64,000 nt of DNA from Camarhynchus parvulus (GCF_901933205.1 NC_044573.1:33762993-33826992); one strand, 5' to 3'; positions 50,229 through 63,024 are shown, numbered from the stretch's first letter. The notes: generated by a model not told the origin, from the sequence alone. Program-made: numbers and translations.

Positions 50229-52054
50229 TTTTTTTGCATTGACTCGAAAAAAGTAGACATTTTTGTGCAAGCTTTGTGACACTCCTGATAGCGTGTCTAG
50301 GGGTAGGAAAAACTGACAAAGATGATTGATAGGAGCATATCAGCACAGGACAGGTATCAGTTTGGTTTAATTCTGACACAAATCTCTTGTGATTTTGCCA
50401 AGAGCTTTCTAACAGTGGATTTTCATGTTTAGAATTAATTTTGAAGACAAGTGAGTAATTTTGAGGATTCATGGGGCTTGGACAGCATTTTTATTATTTC
50501 TGGCTTTGATTGTATTTCCCTGAGAATATGTCTCACTTTGAAAGACCCTTACCATTCATAAGGCAGAAAGAGCTTTTTAAAAACATAATTAACATTTTAG
50601 TGAACTTCTGAAATAATTCAGGCATGTATGAGCCACTGATGACTCAGTGGAAGGGAATTTCTCACCACTCACCACTGAAACAGAGCTGGGTGCTGGTACC
50701 ACACTGAATTTCAAATTCTTGTCGTTAGACTGGTTGTCATTCTTATTTCAGTTACCCCATAAATAAACTATAATGCTACTTTTCGTGATGAATATAATAT
50801 TAATATCATTCCGCTTACTGAAGATCAAGAAGTTAGAAAACATTATATATATGCTTTGAAAACTCAGAGCTGATGCTTCAGAGAACTGCAGAAAATTAAG
50901 ACTTATCTTAGCAATAAAATTGATCTTTAAAAACAAAATTATTCAGTTTGCAGAGATTCGAGGTAATTCAGAGATACAGCAGCAATTTTTCTTTAAGAGA
51001 AAACTATCTGCCTCTAACCTATTGCAATTTTTTGAGCATATAAAAATAATGGCAGTCTGTGGGAAAAAGGTCAATATAAATTGTGAATATTTTTTAAAAA
51101 GCCAATAATAATGTTCATTTAAAAACTCTATGAAGTGATCCCATGGTGAGAAATGTACCCTCAATGCCTTTAAAACAGCTCAGCTGTGAAAAAATATGAG
51201 CATAGTCCATTTTTTTAATTGTGGAAAGTTAACATCAGGTGTTACAAGGTGCCCTATGGGATCAATTGTTTAATTATCAATTTTACTAATGGAAAAATGC
51301 TATAAATCTATTACATTAAGTATTACAAGTGTGAAGCAAAGCAGTAGTGGGGCTGAAAAGAAAAATTCTGAAAGTTTCCTGAGACACAAAATTATTTCAA
51401 CTAATCAGTGCAACTGACGACTGAAAGTCATCAGGTCTTAAAAACCAAGAGAACAGAATTTTCCAGCCTTGATTCACTGTTGATGTCTGCCCATTGTCAC
51501 GTACAATGATAGTCTCATTTCTCTTATTTGTCCCAGAGCAGCTTTAAGTAATCCACAGTTTTGGGATTTCAAGAACAATTTATAATCCTTTATTTTGAGA
51601 AATGGGTTTTCAGAAAGCTGTGATTAGATAAGGTTGGATTTTCATTCTCCCACTTCACATTCTGGCTCAGCTTTTTGGGTGAACCTGTAGGTACACATGT
51701 ATGACAGGACAGGGAAGCAAAGCCAGGGCAGAAATATCACAAACTGGGGCTTCCCAGCTGCACCCAACTGCACAGCAGTGGCTGGATATCAAAGTATTTG
51801 CAAAGGAATCATACTAAAAAATAATAAAATCCAAACAAGTTAAAAGAGAAGGGAAAAGACAAAATGATTTGCTCATCTTTCTGTGGTGCACATTTTTGAA
51901 GCCCAGGGAAGAAGGGTGTTCCAGGTGTTGTGGACTGAATTCCTTGGAGGATCCCTGTCCATCCCATCTACTATCTTCATTTTTTCATAATCAATATAAC
52001 CCTCCTGTCAGGGAAAGTGAGGAACTGTTTGACTGAAAAAGCTGCCCTGCATTA
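50229..52054. other. Unique AT-rich non-coding sequence
   Basis: No gene or transposon recognised. Overlapping frames at 50920-51164 on both strands are A/T-driven. A moderately GC-richer stretch lies at about 51640-51800. Confidence 0.5.
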
Positions 52055-52700
52055 ACAGCCACGAGAACTTAAGGCAGTTTTTTAAATTGAACTGAACAAT
52101 TCACATTAAAATAACAGGATGGCATTTCCCCAGAGAGGGGAAAATCAAAGCCTGATCTGTCATAACTAATAAAATTTGAACTTTATCAGTCAAACAGTGA
52201 GCAAAGACCTCAGGGGAAGGGAATTAATGGGATTTATTAACATGTTGCCGTTGCCTGAACATGTGCAGCAAGTTCACTATACAGCTGTTCAATTAAAACG
52301 TGCCACAGCACCTTTGGAAAGTGATGCTTTTTGTTCTATTTTCTTACCTGTAAAAACTTCAAAAGAAAAAGAAATCATAAATTGCGCTGAAAATAAGCCT
52401 GCTCATTAAGAAAGGCTGAAATGATGTGCATAAATGAGCTCTCACCTCATCTTTATTCATATTTGGAGTGAAAACATATGTGTGATTTGAGGAAATACAG
52501 AAAACTGCAGCTGATTAAATGATTGTGGGGTTTTTTTCTCTCATAATTATTGTTTCACAGTATTCAAAGGTCATGCCATACCAGAGCTATTTTTGCTAAT
52601 ACAAAATGTGTGAATATGTTTGGTTTTTTTTTCCAAAAGCAGCAACAACAAAAGCCAACTTATAATAAAAATTGTTGCATAAATGTACCTCTGCATCTTA
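52055..52700. promoter_or_regulatory. Possible conserved non-coding element next to a CR1
   Basis: About 650 bp of non-repetitive sequence with many motif-like words: GGGAATTAATGGGATTTATTAAC, CAATTAAAACG, GCTCATTAAG, GCATAAATGAG, TTTATTCATA, GCAGCTGATTAAATG, TCATAATTATTG. A 77-codon frame (52176-52409) lies inside but resembles nothing I know, and its codons look no more protein-like than the other frames. I infer a candidate enhancer from texture only. Conservation was not tested. The CR1 at 52731 begins about 30 bp after its end. Confidence 0.22.
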
Positions 52701-52730
52701 ATTATTCTGTTGTCAAATGAAAACAGGATT

Positions 52731-53008
52731 TAGATGACAGGACAAGAGGAAATGACATCAAGTTGCATCAGGGTATTTTTCTATTAGATATTAGGAAAAA
52801 ATTCTTTATGTAAAAGGTTCTAAAGCATTAGAACAGGTTGCCTAGGGAAATGGTGGAGTCACCATCCTGGAAGTGCTCAAGAAACCCTTGTGGGTGTGGT
52901 GCTTGAGGACATGGTTAAATGGTGATCATGGTGGTGCTGCAGGGGTTGATGGTTAAGCTTTATGATCTTGAGGATCTTTTTCGACCTTAACGATTCTATG
53001 ACTCTCTG
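52731..53008 (+). mobile_element. CR1 LINE, 3' end fragment (about 280 bp)
   Basis: The order of CR1 landmarks is complete. GATGACAGGACAAGAGGAAA comes first, then ATCAAGTTGCATCAGGG, ATTAGATATTAGGAAAAAAT, TTAGAACAGGTTGCCTAGGG, TGGTGGAGTCACCATCCTGG, TTGATGGTTAAGCTTTATGA and CGACCTTAACGATTCTATGA with CTCTCTG. The terminal octamers (GATTCTATGACTCTCTG) close the element. It is 5' truncated and contains only the 3' untranslated and last coding part, so it makes no protein. Confidence 0.96.
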
Positions 53009-56000
53009 AAATGCTCCAAAATGCAGCAAAATACACCAGAAATGCCTGATTTATATGAATTCATGTAAAAAATTATCTCCTAACCCTTTGGTCTCCTTCC
53101 TTGCCCTTAAAGGGGCCAATCCTACATGCAGGTACCAATCTTTATGCCTGCAAACAGCCTGGAGAATTTTAGCATGTTCCTGCAGGTAAAGCTGAGGGCT
53201 TTTTATGAAATGCTGTAAATAAAAGGCTAAAAATGATCATTTACTTAGTTCTCTTAGGAGAAAATTATGTTATTCACAGCTTCTAATCAGCTTAAAGTTG
53301 TAGCAACTTATAGAATATCAAATGAAATAAATTCTCACTGTGTTCTGTCATGTAGCATGTATCAGAAAAAATCTGTTTCTCTGTCAGGAAGAGCTTTTGG
53401 TTCCTGTCAGTCACAGGAGGGAGGCGTTGGTGCTTTGCTCTCCCTGCCATGTCTCTGAGGCCCCACTACAGCTTCTGGCAGCACCTGCTCCTGATTGAGG
53501 GGCCTGGGTGAGCTTCACCTTGCTGCCAGATGCACTGGCAAGACATCTGGAAAGCAGATGTTGTAAGTTTTGAAGAGGGTAGCAGATGGTGGTGTGCTCC
53601 TTTGCCCAAACATCAGGAATATGTGAGATAGGCAGGTACTTCACCTCTTCCAGCTCTGAAATAGCCCTGACTTCACCCACAAAATACAGCGCTCCTTTTG
53701 ACATTTGTGGTTTCCAAAAGGTCACTGCAATAACTGAAGTTGCTGCCATTCACTTTTTAGGATTAAATCTCATGTCCCCTGTCCCTCCCCCGCCCAGGGT
53801 GCCCAACCCCACAGCCAGGTCTGTCTGTCCATGCAGGGTCCAGCCCCAGCCCTGATGTTTCCTGCAGCAACGCCCCAGGCTGGCACAACCCGCTGAGTAG
53901 GCTCCTGGCACTGTTGTGTTCCACCAGAACACCAAAATCAAGGAAAAGGAAATTCAAGCCTAAGGAGATGAAATTCCCAGAAACTGGCACACAACAGTGG
54001 AACTCACAGGAGGTCAAAAAATAGTTCTGTCTTCTGCCATTACCAACACTTCATACAAGCCACATATTTAAGCTGAATTTTCCTTCAATGCTAAAATAAA
54101 TACTGCACACATCACATCATCCCTCCACATTGCCACTCACCCACATGAACCTTATTAGGGACAAATCTGTTACCCCAAGCAAGAGTTAACTGAATAAAGC
54201 AAAATTAGTTTAAATGCTACTTGAATAAACTGAGAAAAGAGGTTAACAGACGTACTGATTTTTTTTCTGTTGTGAAGTGGTGGGATGCTGCCCATATTTG
54301 CATGTAAATAGCTAGCTCCTTTGTACAGATACTGGGGTTTTATTGACCTCAAAGAAAATGCTGTTGGTTAGAGCTGTGGAAAAGAAGTGAATTATAATAA
54401 TATAGAAATACTCTGAAAAAAGGAAATCTATCTCCAAAAGCCCAAGTTTCATCATAATGATGTAAAATTACATCTGTAATTAAATGTAGACAATGTGATC
54501 CCAGAAAGAAAGTAAAAAAAAATTGATACTCCTTATAAAGACAATTTGAAAATTGATGAGAGAATTGAAGTATCAACCCATTGCCTGTAACAAAGATAAA
54601 TATAAGCGCAGTGTATTTTTAATTGGAACAGCACATTCAGGATGGAAACAGGGTAGATCCTTACTGGAACAAGAAAGAAATTATAGCTTAAATAAAACAC
54701 AGATGGCAAGCTATGTATTAAGAGTCTTAGTAGTGCATGTCTTACCATGGTATCAACTAACTAATTAGGATTGTTTTAAAATCATGCCTGCATTTAGTTC
54801 CAATATTTATTTCAACTTTATTTAATAATTTCAAATTATCTGTACTAATCAATTTGTGCAAAACACATATTAGGAAATATATGAAAAAGAGGAAAGGCTT
54901 CCGTATAAATATTTTTTTGATGCATCACAATCATTTTGTGACCTTTTTTCCCATGCTTTGTGTGTGTTTCCCATGGGATTCTCCAGTCGCCTTATTTTTT
55001 AATCATTTTTGTACTGAACCAACATAACCTAGATTTGAATAAGAGCAGATGTTTGGGCTGTAGCATTCTCCTACCTGTTCCTTTTTTTATTATTTTGGGC
55101 TGAGATATTGGATGTTTTATTTCAGAAATTTATCCTCATCACAAGACAGCTTTTATTTCCCATCTTCTCTGTCTCTTCCATGTAGGATCACAGTAATGCA
55201 TTTGGATTTGTTTGTAATTCTTAATGACAGTTTAATGAAAAAAATCATGCAAATAGCAATTGAGTATTTGTGCAGCATAATACAGCTATTTCTATAATCC
55301 TTCAGGACTCCATTACAGCCAAATTGCCAGATAGGTTTTACCAGGGGAGTGCCTTAATGCTCCTACAGAGGATAAAATATTAAATTTTCAGGACTATTCT
55401 GTTATGTCAGAAACTTTGGCATTGGAACGGGTGACATGCAAAACATTTTCTAACTCTACTTTTTGCATTGATTTTGATACTAATTATAAAAAAAATTGAG
55501 AAATGGGCTAAGAGTTGATGAAAATGGAGATGGAGTCCAAACAACACCACAGCAATGTGGGCTGTAGGGCTGAAGGGATTGCAGGAGTGTGAGAAGGCAG
55601 CAAGATGGGAGATGGTGAGAGCAGAGGGTCCTGTGAGCTCACAGTGCCAGTGGGACTGCTGAGCCAAGTGGACATTGTTCACTATTAGCAGGAATCATTC
55701 AAAAGTAAGGTGTTTTTTAGATCAAGTTTATAATGGGGGAAGGTTTGTGTGTGTGTGTGTGTTGTATTATTCTGAGACCTTCTGTAGTTCAAAGGACAAT
55801 TACTGCATAAGGACTTTATGGCAACGACATATTACAATGTCACCATAATATTTCTTATATATTTTTGACACTCATGAAATTTGCAGTGCGCTATAATTCT
55901 GCACTCACTTTCAGGTATTTCATTCATTTTGGTGAATTTCATTCACAGAACCTAGAAAGAAAAAGCCATGTGCTCCCAGCTGTTTTAAATATAGCAAGTG

Positions 56001-57231
56001 TAGACTGATTAAAAACACCTTTTTTGTGAAGTTCCCTACACATTTTATGTAAGCTGCATATAAAAACCAGTTTCCACACACAGGAAACAGGAGTTTTTTG
56101 GGGGAAAAATGAAATCAGAGAGTTCCCTGAAGTCCTGGCATCCAGGAAATGGCAGTCCTGTGATTTGCTGCCTCCCAAGCCGCCTTTTGATAGAGCACTG
56201 TCTGGAGTGAGAGGTCTTCATACCTGTGAACCTCCAGGCTCTCTTGCAGCTAGGCAGGTTGGGCTCTTGATGTCATGAATCCTTCTTTCCATCTTGATCC
56301 TCTCTGCCTTCTTAAAGCAAAATTTTAAATGGTAATAACCCTTGAAAATCTTCACCCTTACAGTGCAAATATATTCACACACTCTTAAGCTTGTTTGCAA
56401 TGCAGAGCAAAAATACCAGCGGGTCATCTGAAAGGTGAAAAAAAATGTTTTACAGTGTTGTTTGCTCTATAGAAAGAATTCAAGTGGGTTCTTTTTTCCT
56501 ACCACCTTTTAAATAAACTTCTTGGTGCCTCTTAAAATTATTTGAACTATAACTATGAGTAGTATTGCTTAATACATCACACATTAAGGAAAAAGAACTT
56601 ATGTGAAAACACAGATCCATTTAGATTGTGCTTTCACACATCAGAAAAATTATTTTAAAAGCTTCTTGAGCCTCTTCTGAGAATTGACTGGATTCCCAAA
56701 TCACTTTTCTCAGAAGTGCAATCAAAAGCTCTTAAGAACAAGATACAGTCTAATTGGCATACTTAAAAAGCTTAATTGTGACTAGGAGACAGCAGTTGAT
56801 TTTAAGGATATGGTTTCAAAGAAAGAATTTCTTTTCTTCAAAACCATTACAATGGTTAGTTATGTCTTTGAAAACCCCATCAAAACTTTAACAGTTCATC
56901 TTCAAACTTGGGTTTTTGAAAATTAAAATGTTCTGTTGTCCCAGAAGATATAAATTACTAATGTTTAACTCAGCAGGTGTAAAAAATCTTTCTTCTTTGT
57001 GTATTCTTGAATGTTTCATAGCCAGGTTTCAGGACAGAACTGGTGTTCTTGTTTTCCATTAATAGCAGCCTTGAGAATAGGACAGAAAGTGTCGGTCTTC
57101 TGGCTGTGCTAGTGTGTCCATACGCAGTCAGAAATGCACATTTATGTCTGTGACTGGAGCTGTGCACAGAGACTCGTGGTGCTGTTTCTGGCATTGTTTT
57201 TCTGTAAAGTCAGATCTTCCTTTTGCCACAG
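53009..57231. other. Non-coding; GC-richer block 53400-53990
   Basis: The 53400-53990 block is GC-richer (CCCTCCCCCGCCCAGGG, CAGCCCCAGCCCTG) and gives overlapping frames on both strands (53411-53749 and 53763-54017 minus, 53586-53855 plus) with no recognisable domain. It may be an unclassified old element. The rest is AT-rich unique sequence, with frames at 55407-55682 and 55939-56178 (minus) that resemble nothing. Confidence 0.5.
55744..55763. repeat. (GT)n dinucleotide microsatellite
   Basis: About nine GT units within TTTGTGTG...GTTG. Short CA/GT repeat. Confidence 0.9.
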
Positions 57232-57322
57232 GAAGCCTCCATCTCAGCTACCTTCAGCTATATAAAGATCAGGAGTCTTGTCTACGGGAGCCAAGAGAGG
57301 CAGCCGTCTGTCTCACCAGTAG
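57232..57322 (+). other. Exon-like or first-exon-like segment with TATA box and strong donor (candidate only)
   Basis: An acceptor-like CTTCCTTTTGCCACAG ends at 57231 and a strong donor CCAGTAG|GTGAGTGAG starts at 57323, enclosing 91 bp. Two of three frames are open through the segment. Unlike the surroundings it keeps two CpGs (TACGGG, GCCGTC). Two readings are possible: an internal exon of a coding or non-coding transcript, or a TATA-driven first exon starting about 30 bp after 57259-57267 and spliced at 57323. No downstream acceptor was matched and no protein family is recognised. Confidence 0.18.
57259..57267 (+). promoter_or_regulatory. TATA-box consensus (TATATAAAG)
   Basis: An exact match to the canonical TATA box. 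A start site would be expected near 57288-57295, in GGGAGCCAAGAGAGG, and the transcript would meet the strong donor at 57323. TATA-like strings are common in AT-rich DNA. The coincidence with a donor and a locally GC-richer leader is what makes this one worth listing. Confidence 0.2.
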
Positions 57323-59750
57323 GTGAGTGAGTGTCAAGGCACTTCCCAGGGATAAGCCATCCTTGCCCTCTCTCATGGGTAGGAGTGGGAACAGAAACCA
57401 ACGTGTTTGTGTTTGTGATGCAAGACCCAGATTGGTCTCATACAGTTCCTCCAGGCTGCAGGTGCTTCATAACTGTACCTGTCCTGCTGAATCATGAAGG
57501 GCTGTCATGGTTAAAGATCTATTGGAAGTTATGCCCTAATATTTACAAAAAAAATGAAAGTTGGAGGTGTATTACTCTCAGGTAAAGACTTTTAATTTGC
57601 AAATCCCCTGAAACATCTCTTGTGCATCCCTGTATGTGGATGTTCAGTCCACTGTCAATGAGTAGGTTTGTTTGCTTTCATTATCTTTACCAGACCCATG
57701 AGAAGTAGCCTAGAGAGCTGCTCAAGGACCCATAGATTGATGGTTTAAAAAGCCCTCTTTTTTAACAAAACCAATATTTTGGTGACCTCTGTTTCCTCAG
57801 TTTCTGTGATTCAGTTATGCTGGATTTTGTTTTTGATGCAAGTGATTTTCCACAGCATAAATGGAGGGAAGTCTTGTGTGGAATACAGGCACAACCAAGA
57901 CAAATATATGTGGCAGGTTCTAAGATAAAATGGGCTAGGCTAACACATAAAAAGAAGATTCTAAATATTTTTTGTCACACTGGAAGGTGGGCAGAAAGAG
58001 ATTTTGTGAATTATGAACCTCTGAACAGACAACAGCTCACTGGAATAGCTGAGAATTTTGAGATGTGGAAGAAGAAAAATAGTGACAAATATCATAGAAT
58101 GAAAGAGGTATAGTAAGGTTTGTGAGATTACATTAGATTTACTTTGTCAAATAAACATCATAAATCATAATGTGTGAAGGGACACTGAAGGTTTCCCACC
58201 CAGGCAGATCCATTTTTCCCCTTGCATATTTTTCTAACTTTAGGGAAGTCCTTGAATAGTCATTTCAGTGCTCTGGACTTATTAGAAGATTTTCCACCTA
58301 TCCAGTTTAATTTTTCCGTATTCTATATATCTTTCTTAGCAAAATTTTTTTCTTTCTTCCCTTACCTAAGACTAAACATCCCTTTTCCAACAATGGCTGG
58401 TTTTTGTAGCCTTTATGCTCCTCCAGTACAAAAAATATCAAGATTAGTTCTCTGTCTCTTATAAAAATGGCATTTCACAAATTCACAGATGCTTTCTAAT
58501 GCTATTCCTAAACAAAATTTCACTTTAAGCAAAAACAATATTTTGCTTGAAGACCTACAATATCAAAAAAGGGGGAGGAAGGAATTTACAGGAGGAATTG
58601 AGGCTTTCAATTTATGAAGAACAATTTTAAAGAAGAACATGAAAAGAGTTTAGGCATTTTTCACAAATTGAATAAGAAAATCATGAAACTTATGAAACTT
58701 TGGAGAACATAATAAAAATCTATTTCAGGATAACCTTCTTGTTCAGTTTTCATATAACTTGAATAGCAGTCAAACACAAATTGGGAGGAGGAAATGTATC
58801 AGATTAGAGACCTTTAAAGATCTTTTTCCTGGATCATAAGCCTCTTCCTAGAATTTGCAGTTATTACAATATGTTAAATATTAGTTATTACTTAAAATTA
58901 GTTATTACTTGTGGACTACATGACATTTTTTGGAGGCAATTATTTATCTTCCTTGTCACTAACACAGGAAATATTTGATGTACTAAACAAGAGGTGCATT
59001 CTGTCCCATAGGTGTCCTCTTTAGTTGCACAAAAATGCTTTATTTATTCAGTTGCTCTGGTAAACAGGTCTATCATAACCTGTAATATCTGAAAAAAGTA
59101 ATCAAGAGAAGTAAGAGAGGTGTCCCTCAAAAATTTGCAAGATACCTTCAGAATATATAGGATGAAACTTTGCAGACACACACACATATATAGCCTTTCC
59201 AAGGGTTTGTGAAAATTTCCCCCTATGATCTTTTCCTACCTTTTGTAAGAATGGAAGGAAAAAAAGATTGGAAGATCACCAGAGACAGAATGAGATATGC
59301 CAGGTATAAGGAGCATATCCCAGGGTGACTTGCTAGGGAGAAGTGAGGAAGAAACTTTTAGGAAATGCTGGCAAATTATAAATTTCCATAGCATGGAAAA
59401 GAAGGTAGAGGAGCATTGCTTTGAGTGAGTGTTCTGTTTTAAAGCTATATTAAATCCTTTCAGTTAATAGGTTATCAAGGACACATTCAGTAATTGTCTC
59501 TTCAGGTAGTAAAGCACACAGCATAATGACTGGGAGAACTGGATCCCAGGGACAGGCAGCTGGGTTTTGGGTTCTAGCTCTTAAGGGAGGCTAAATAATT
59601 TTGTTTCACACCTGAAAGACCCCAAGACAGTATCAGATTTTTTGAACCCCAATGATTTGAAGAATTGGGAATCTAGTGGCTGCTGGACCTTGGAATAAAG
59701 AGAATTTTGAAAATATCACATTAAAATATTTTGCGATCATAGTTGTGAGT

Positions 59751-59784
59751 TTGCTTGTGGTTTTGGGGTTTTTTTTGTATTTTC
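59751..59784. repeat. G/T-rich low-complexity tract
   Basis: TTGCTTGTGGTTTTGGGG is followed by a T-run and GTATTTTC. Another member of the G/T tract class. Confidence 0.7.
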
Positions 59785-61950
59785 AGAGCAAAATTCAACT
59801 AAATTCATATTAGCAGAGCATTTCAATGACACCAGTTAGGGCTTCAGCAGCCTGCTCTGGTGAAGACTCTGTTGGGCTTTGAAGCAAACTCAGTGCCCTA
59901 AAGTGCACTACTGAGCATGGCCTTCACAGCACCGTGTGGCTCCAGGGGCTGCTTGAGGATGAACCCTTGAATTTAGCATGTGGGAGGAAAGAAGGATGTC
60001 CTCACTGCCTTCAAGCTAAATCTCAGGTTCTGTTGCCAAACCTTGGTAAGAATTGACAGGAGGTGCTTCTTGCTGGGGAGGCTGACATTTCAACTCACAG
60101 CTTCTCCTGGAAGTATCAGGTGGGAAGGAATTCTCTTCACCTGGGGTTGTTAAAAGCAACACCAGCTGCAGCATGGTGGATTGTCCTTCATCTTGACAGG
60201 AAGTGCAGGGCATTGACACAGGGGTCTGTGACTGCTCTAGTCCTCTGCAATGGAGAAACTGCAACCACATTTTCTTGACTTGTTGGCTTTTTAAAAAATT
60301 TGGGCTCTGCCTGAAAAAACACACTTTTCTTTTATTTGTAGATGTGATTCCACAAATTAGAATAACGTGTCTAATTTGGAAAAAATCATCAGTTATAAGA
60401 TCATTAAAACAGGAAAAAAAAAAGAGTTTTTTTCAGGTCCTGAATATTAATGTGAAAAAACAAACTATTAGTATATGAGCAAAGGGTGAATATATTTTTC
60501 AAGTGGTTGAACAAAGTTAGTAGCACTTTGGTAATTAAGCAGTTTAGTCAGTTAAGTCACTGCTTTATTATGATAGCTGTTACATGATATTAATTCTCAC
60601 TCAGCAAACTCATTTGTTTGCCCTTTTTTTTCCTTAAACCACCCAAAAATTCTGTAAAGACCCACTGCATGAGTATATCCAGAAAAAAGGCATTCCAGCT
60701 CTTTCTTTTATTGTTCAATGTAATCTGCACGTGTTTGTACCTCCTTCTGAAACATGTGCACTAAAAATATTTGGAAAGTTCTGTGACTTTTCTTGAAGAA
60801 CCAGCCCTATTTTGCCCTGAATTTTTGAAACTGGTGGTACCTCATCAGATGTGAGATTATGGGTGGTAGTGAGGCTCCCGGTAGGAGGATAAAGGCTGGG
60901 TATGACATGGGAGGACACAGATGTACTTCTCATTGCAGGAGGTTCTCTCTCCTCTTTGGACCCCACTTGCTGTCCACTACCCCACCTGTTTCAAACTGTG
61001 ACATGTAGAGAGCTCTGTGAAGAATTCAGTAGAAAGCTGGTCAGTAAGTAAACTTTGTTTCCGTGGAAGATTAAAGAAAAAAAATGCTAGTGTGGAAAAA
61101 TGTTTTAATTGAAAAAATGAAACGTTTTTCAGCAGTGACATATAGACAACTTGATTTTGATTTTGAATTTTTAAAGAAAGTATGAAACATTTATTTTTTT
61201 GGAAATATGTTTTACATTCTTTTAAAACAAGAGTAAAACTGTGCATTTGCTTCAACTTTGAAATAAGCAGAAGTTTCTAGCTTTGAAAGTTCTATAAACA
61301 AGAGCACTGAAACTCAGATATTACTACAAAGTCCAGTTCAGGTGTGGGAGACTGAGAGAGGAGCTGAGTGACTCAGGCTAGTCCCTTGCTCCAGATCCTA
61401 TGTGACAGAAATCATGCCTAGTGGTGGTAGCATTTCATCAGATTTAAGAGGCAGAAGCATTTTTTCTAGTCTGGGGATGTCATGGAATTCAATGGCTTAT
61501 ATGGAAAATAAATCCAATAAGCTCCTAAGATGTAGCATCCTGAAAATATATTCAAATAAATTATGAATTTAAATGAATTTGCATAAGGCATTCTGTTGAA
61601 TAGGCAGCAGAAGTGCTGGTTTTTCTGGTGAGGTATAAGAACTGATGTAATAAACATTAATTATTAGCAGGGAAAAGTCTGAAAGCAAGAGTTTCTAAAG
61701 CACTTGGCAGTGACCCAGGTCAGCAGACATTGAAGTTATTGGAAAATTCTTTCACTGTGCTCACTAGTTAGGCCCACACTGAGTGCTTTTAAACATCTCC
61801 TGTAGTTTGATCTATTAGAGGCAATGTTTATGCATCATCAGTGCAAACACACAGCACATTTTCAGTGAAAACCTTAATTTAAAGAAAGGGCAATTCAGAT
61901 TTTCCCATTTCACCCTTTTGGGCTGGATAATTATGATAATTTAAACAATT

Positions 61951-61967
61951 AGCAAGCTGAGCTTGCT
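61951..61967. repeat. Near-perfect palindrome AGCAAGCT-G-AGCTTGCT
   Basis: Eight-base arms are exact reverse complements around one central G. It lies between TTAAACAATT and CAAAATTAAATAAA in an AT-rich, non-repetitive stretch (61770-62060) that could be regulatory. Symmetric sites of this kind can bind dimeric factors, but no specific factor is assigned. Confidence 0.5.
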
Positions 61968-62159
61968 CAAAATTAAATAAAAACAACACCCACTGTTGGT
62001 TATGAAAGTATTCTCTTAAGCTTTTTTTGTTTATTTCTTCACTATTTCACATAATGTTATCAAGTGGCATCAAATCAGAAAGCATAGCAGAAATACTGAA
62101 ATTCAGTGATGACTATAATATTTTACTGTCATATAGCTCTTATATATAATATAATAACA

Positions 62160-62244
62160 ATCATATCATATCATATCATATCATATCATATCATATCATA
62201 TCATATCATCATATCATATCATATCATACCATATCATATCATGT
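62160..62244. repeat. (ATATC)n pentanucleotide microsatellite
   Basis: About 16-17 units of ATATC (read as TCATA on the plus strand). There is one three-base slip (ATCATCAT) near 62207 and one T-to-C substitution near 62229, before decay into ATGTCAAAA. Likely polymorphic. Confidence 0.97.
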
Positions 62245-62930
62245 CAAAAAGTATTTAATATCAAAAAGATAGTCCCTTACTAAAGCCTTTTTAGGATGGA
62301 CATTATAATTAAGGCACAGCTCAGAGTAGTAGAACCAAACAAAATTTTAAATTTACCTCAGTGTCCTTGATTGAAAAAAACCCGAAACGTAAAAACAAAA
62401 CCAAGAAAAGTAATATTTACAATGTATTAGAACCAAGAGTTGTGAAAAATGCCTACAAAATTTAAGCTATTTTTTCTTTATATACATATTACTAAAGATT
62501 GTAAAATCTTTTTAAGCATCAATAATTGTTTAACAGAGATTATCTAAAGACTTTGCCATTTCAGCTTTGCTACTAAGTTAATTAGTACTTGAGGTTTTTA
62601 AATGTCTATGATGACAATTTCAGCCAAGCCTTGAAAATAAACTCCATGAAATAAAAGAGAAAATATACACAGTAAAGTAGCCAGGACATCGAACAGAAAA
62701 ATAAAAATTTCTAAAGTTTTATGGGATAGCCATTTCATGTACAATGTCCTCATCAATGGGTTATTGTACTTACTCACCTGGACAGCTCCCTGTATTTTTA
62801 TTTTAAGAACAAATAAAGAGGTTGTAAGGAGTTTTCAAAGGAAAAAAAAGGAAAGACCCAATGAACAAAAAGAAAATTTGAAACAGCCTGAGTACACAAT
62901 AATGGTCAAGAATCGCATTTCAACATTTCA

Positions 62931-63024
62931 CAACACTACTACAAACCCCCGAACCAAAGCAAAGGCAAAACAAAAAACACCACCAAAAAAAAAAAAAAGA
63001 GAGAAAGAGAAAAAGAAAAAAAGA
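62931..63024. repeat. A/C-rich tract grading into a purine (A/G) tract
   Basis: ACAAACCCCCGAACCAAAGC and further A/C-rich sequence lead to about 14 A residues and then GAGAGAAAGAGAAAAAG. It combines the A/C class with a homopurine run. No retroposon body is recognised upstream, so a poly(A)-tail origin is not supported. Confidence 0.8.

Larger units (their letters stand above)
57323..62159. other. Unique AT-rich non-coding sequence
   Basis: No gene recognised. The 98-codon plus frame at 57817-58113 is Lys/Arg-rich at its 3' part and has no known domain. An acceptor-like CTTTTCTTTTATTTGTAG ends at 60342. The antiparallel frames at 60016-60478 have no domains. A short (AC)n/(AT)n run lies at 59174-59191. 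Confidence 0.5.

Noticed and set aside
52176..52409. 77-codon plus frame in the possible conserved element
   Set aside because: No family resemblance and no splice or start support. The sequence is better explained as non-coding.
58088..58110. ATCATAGAATGAAAGAGG as a reverse-strand CR1 end
   Set aside because: Only the first ten bases fit. The GGTTTGGGTTGGAAGGGACC-type block that should follow is absent.
60343..60478. Possible exon after the acceptor-like TTTTATTTGTAG
   Set aside because: No donor closes it, and the frame is Lys/Ile-rich from A/T composition.
62160..62244. CRISPR-like array
   Set aside because: The repeats are contiguous 5-bp units with no spacers. It is a microsatellite in a vertebrate genome.
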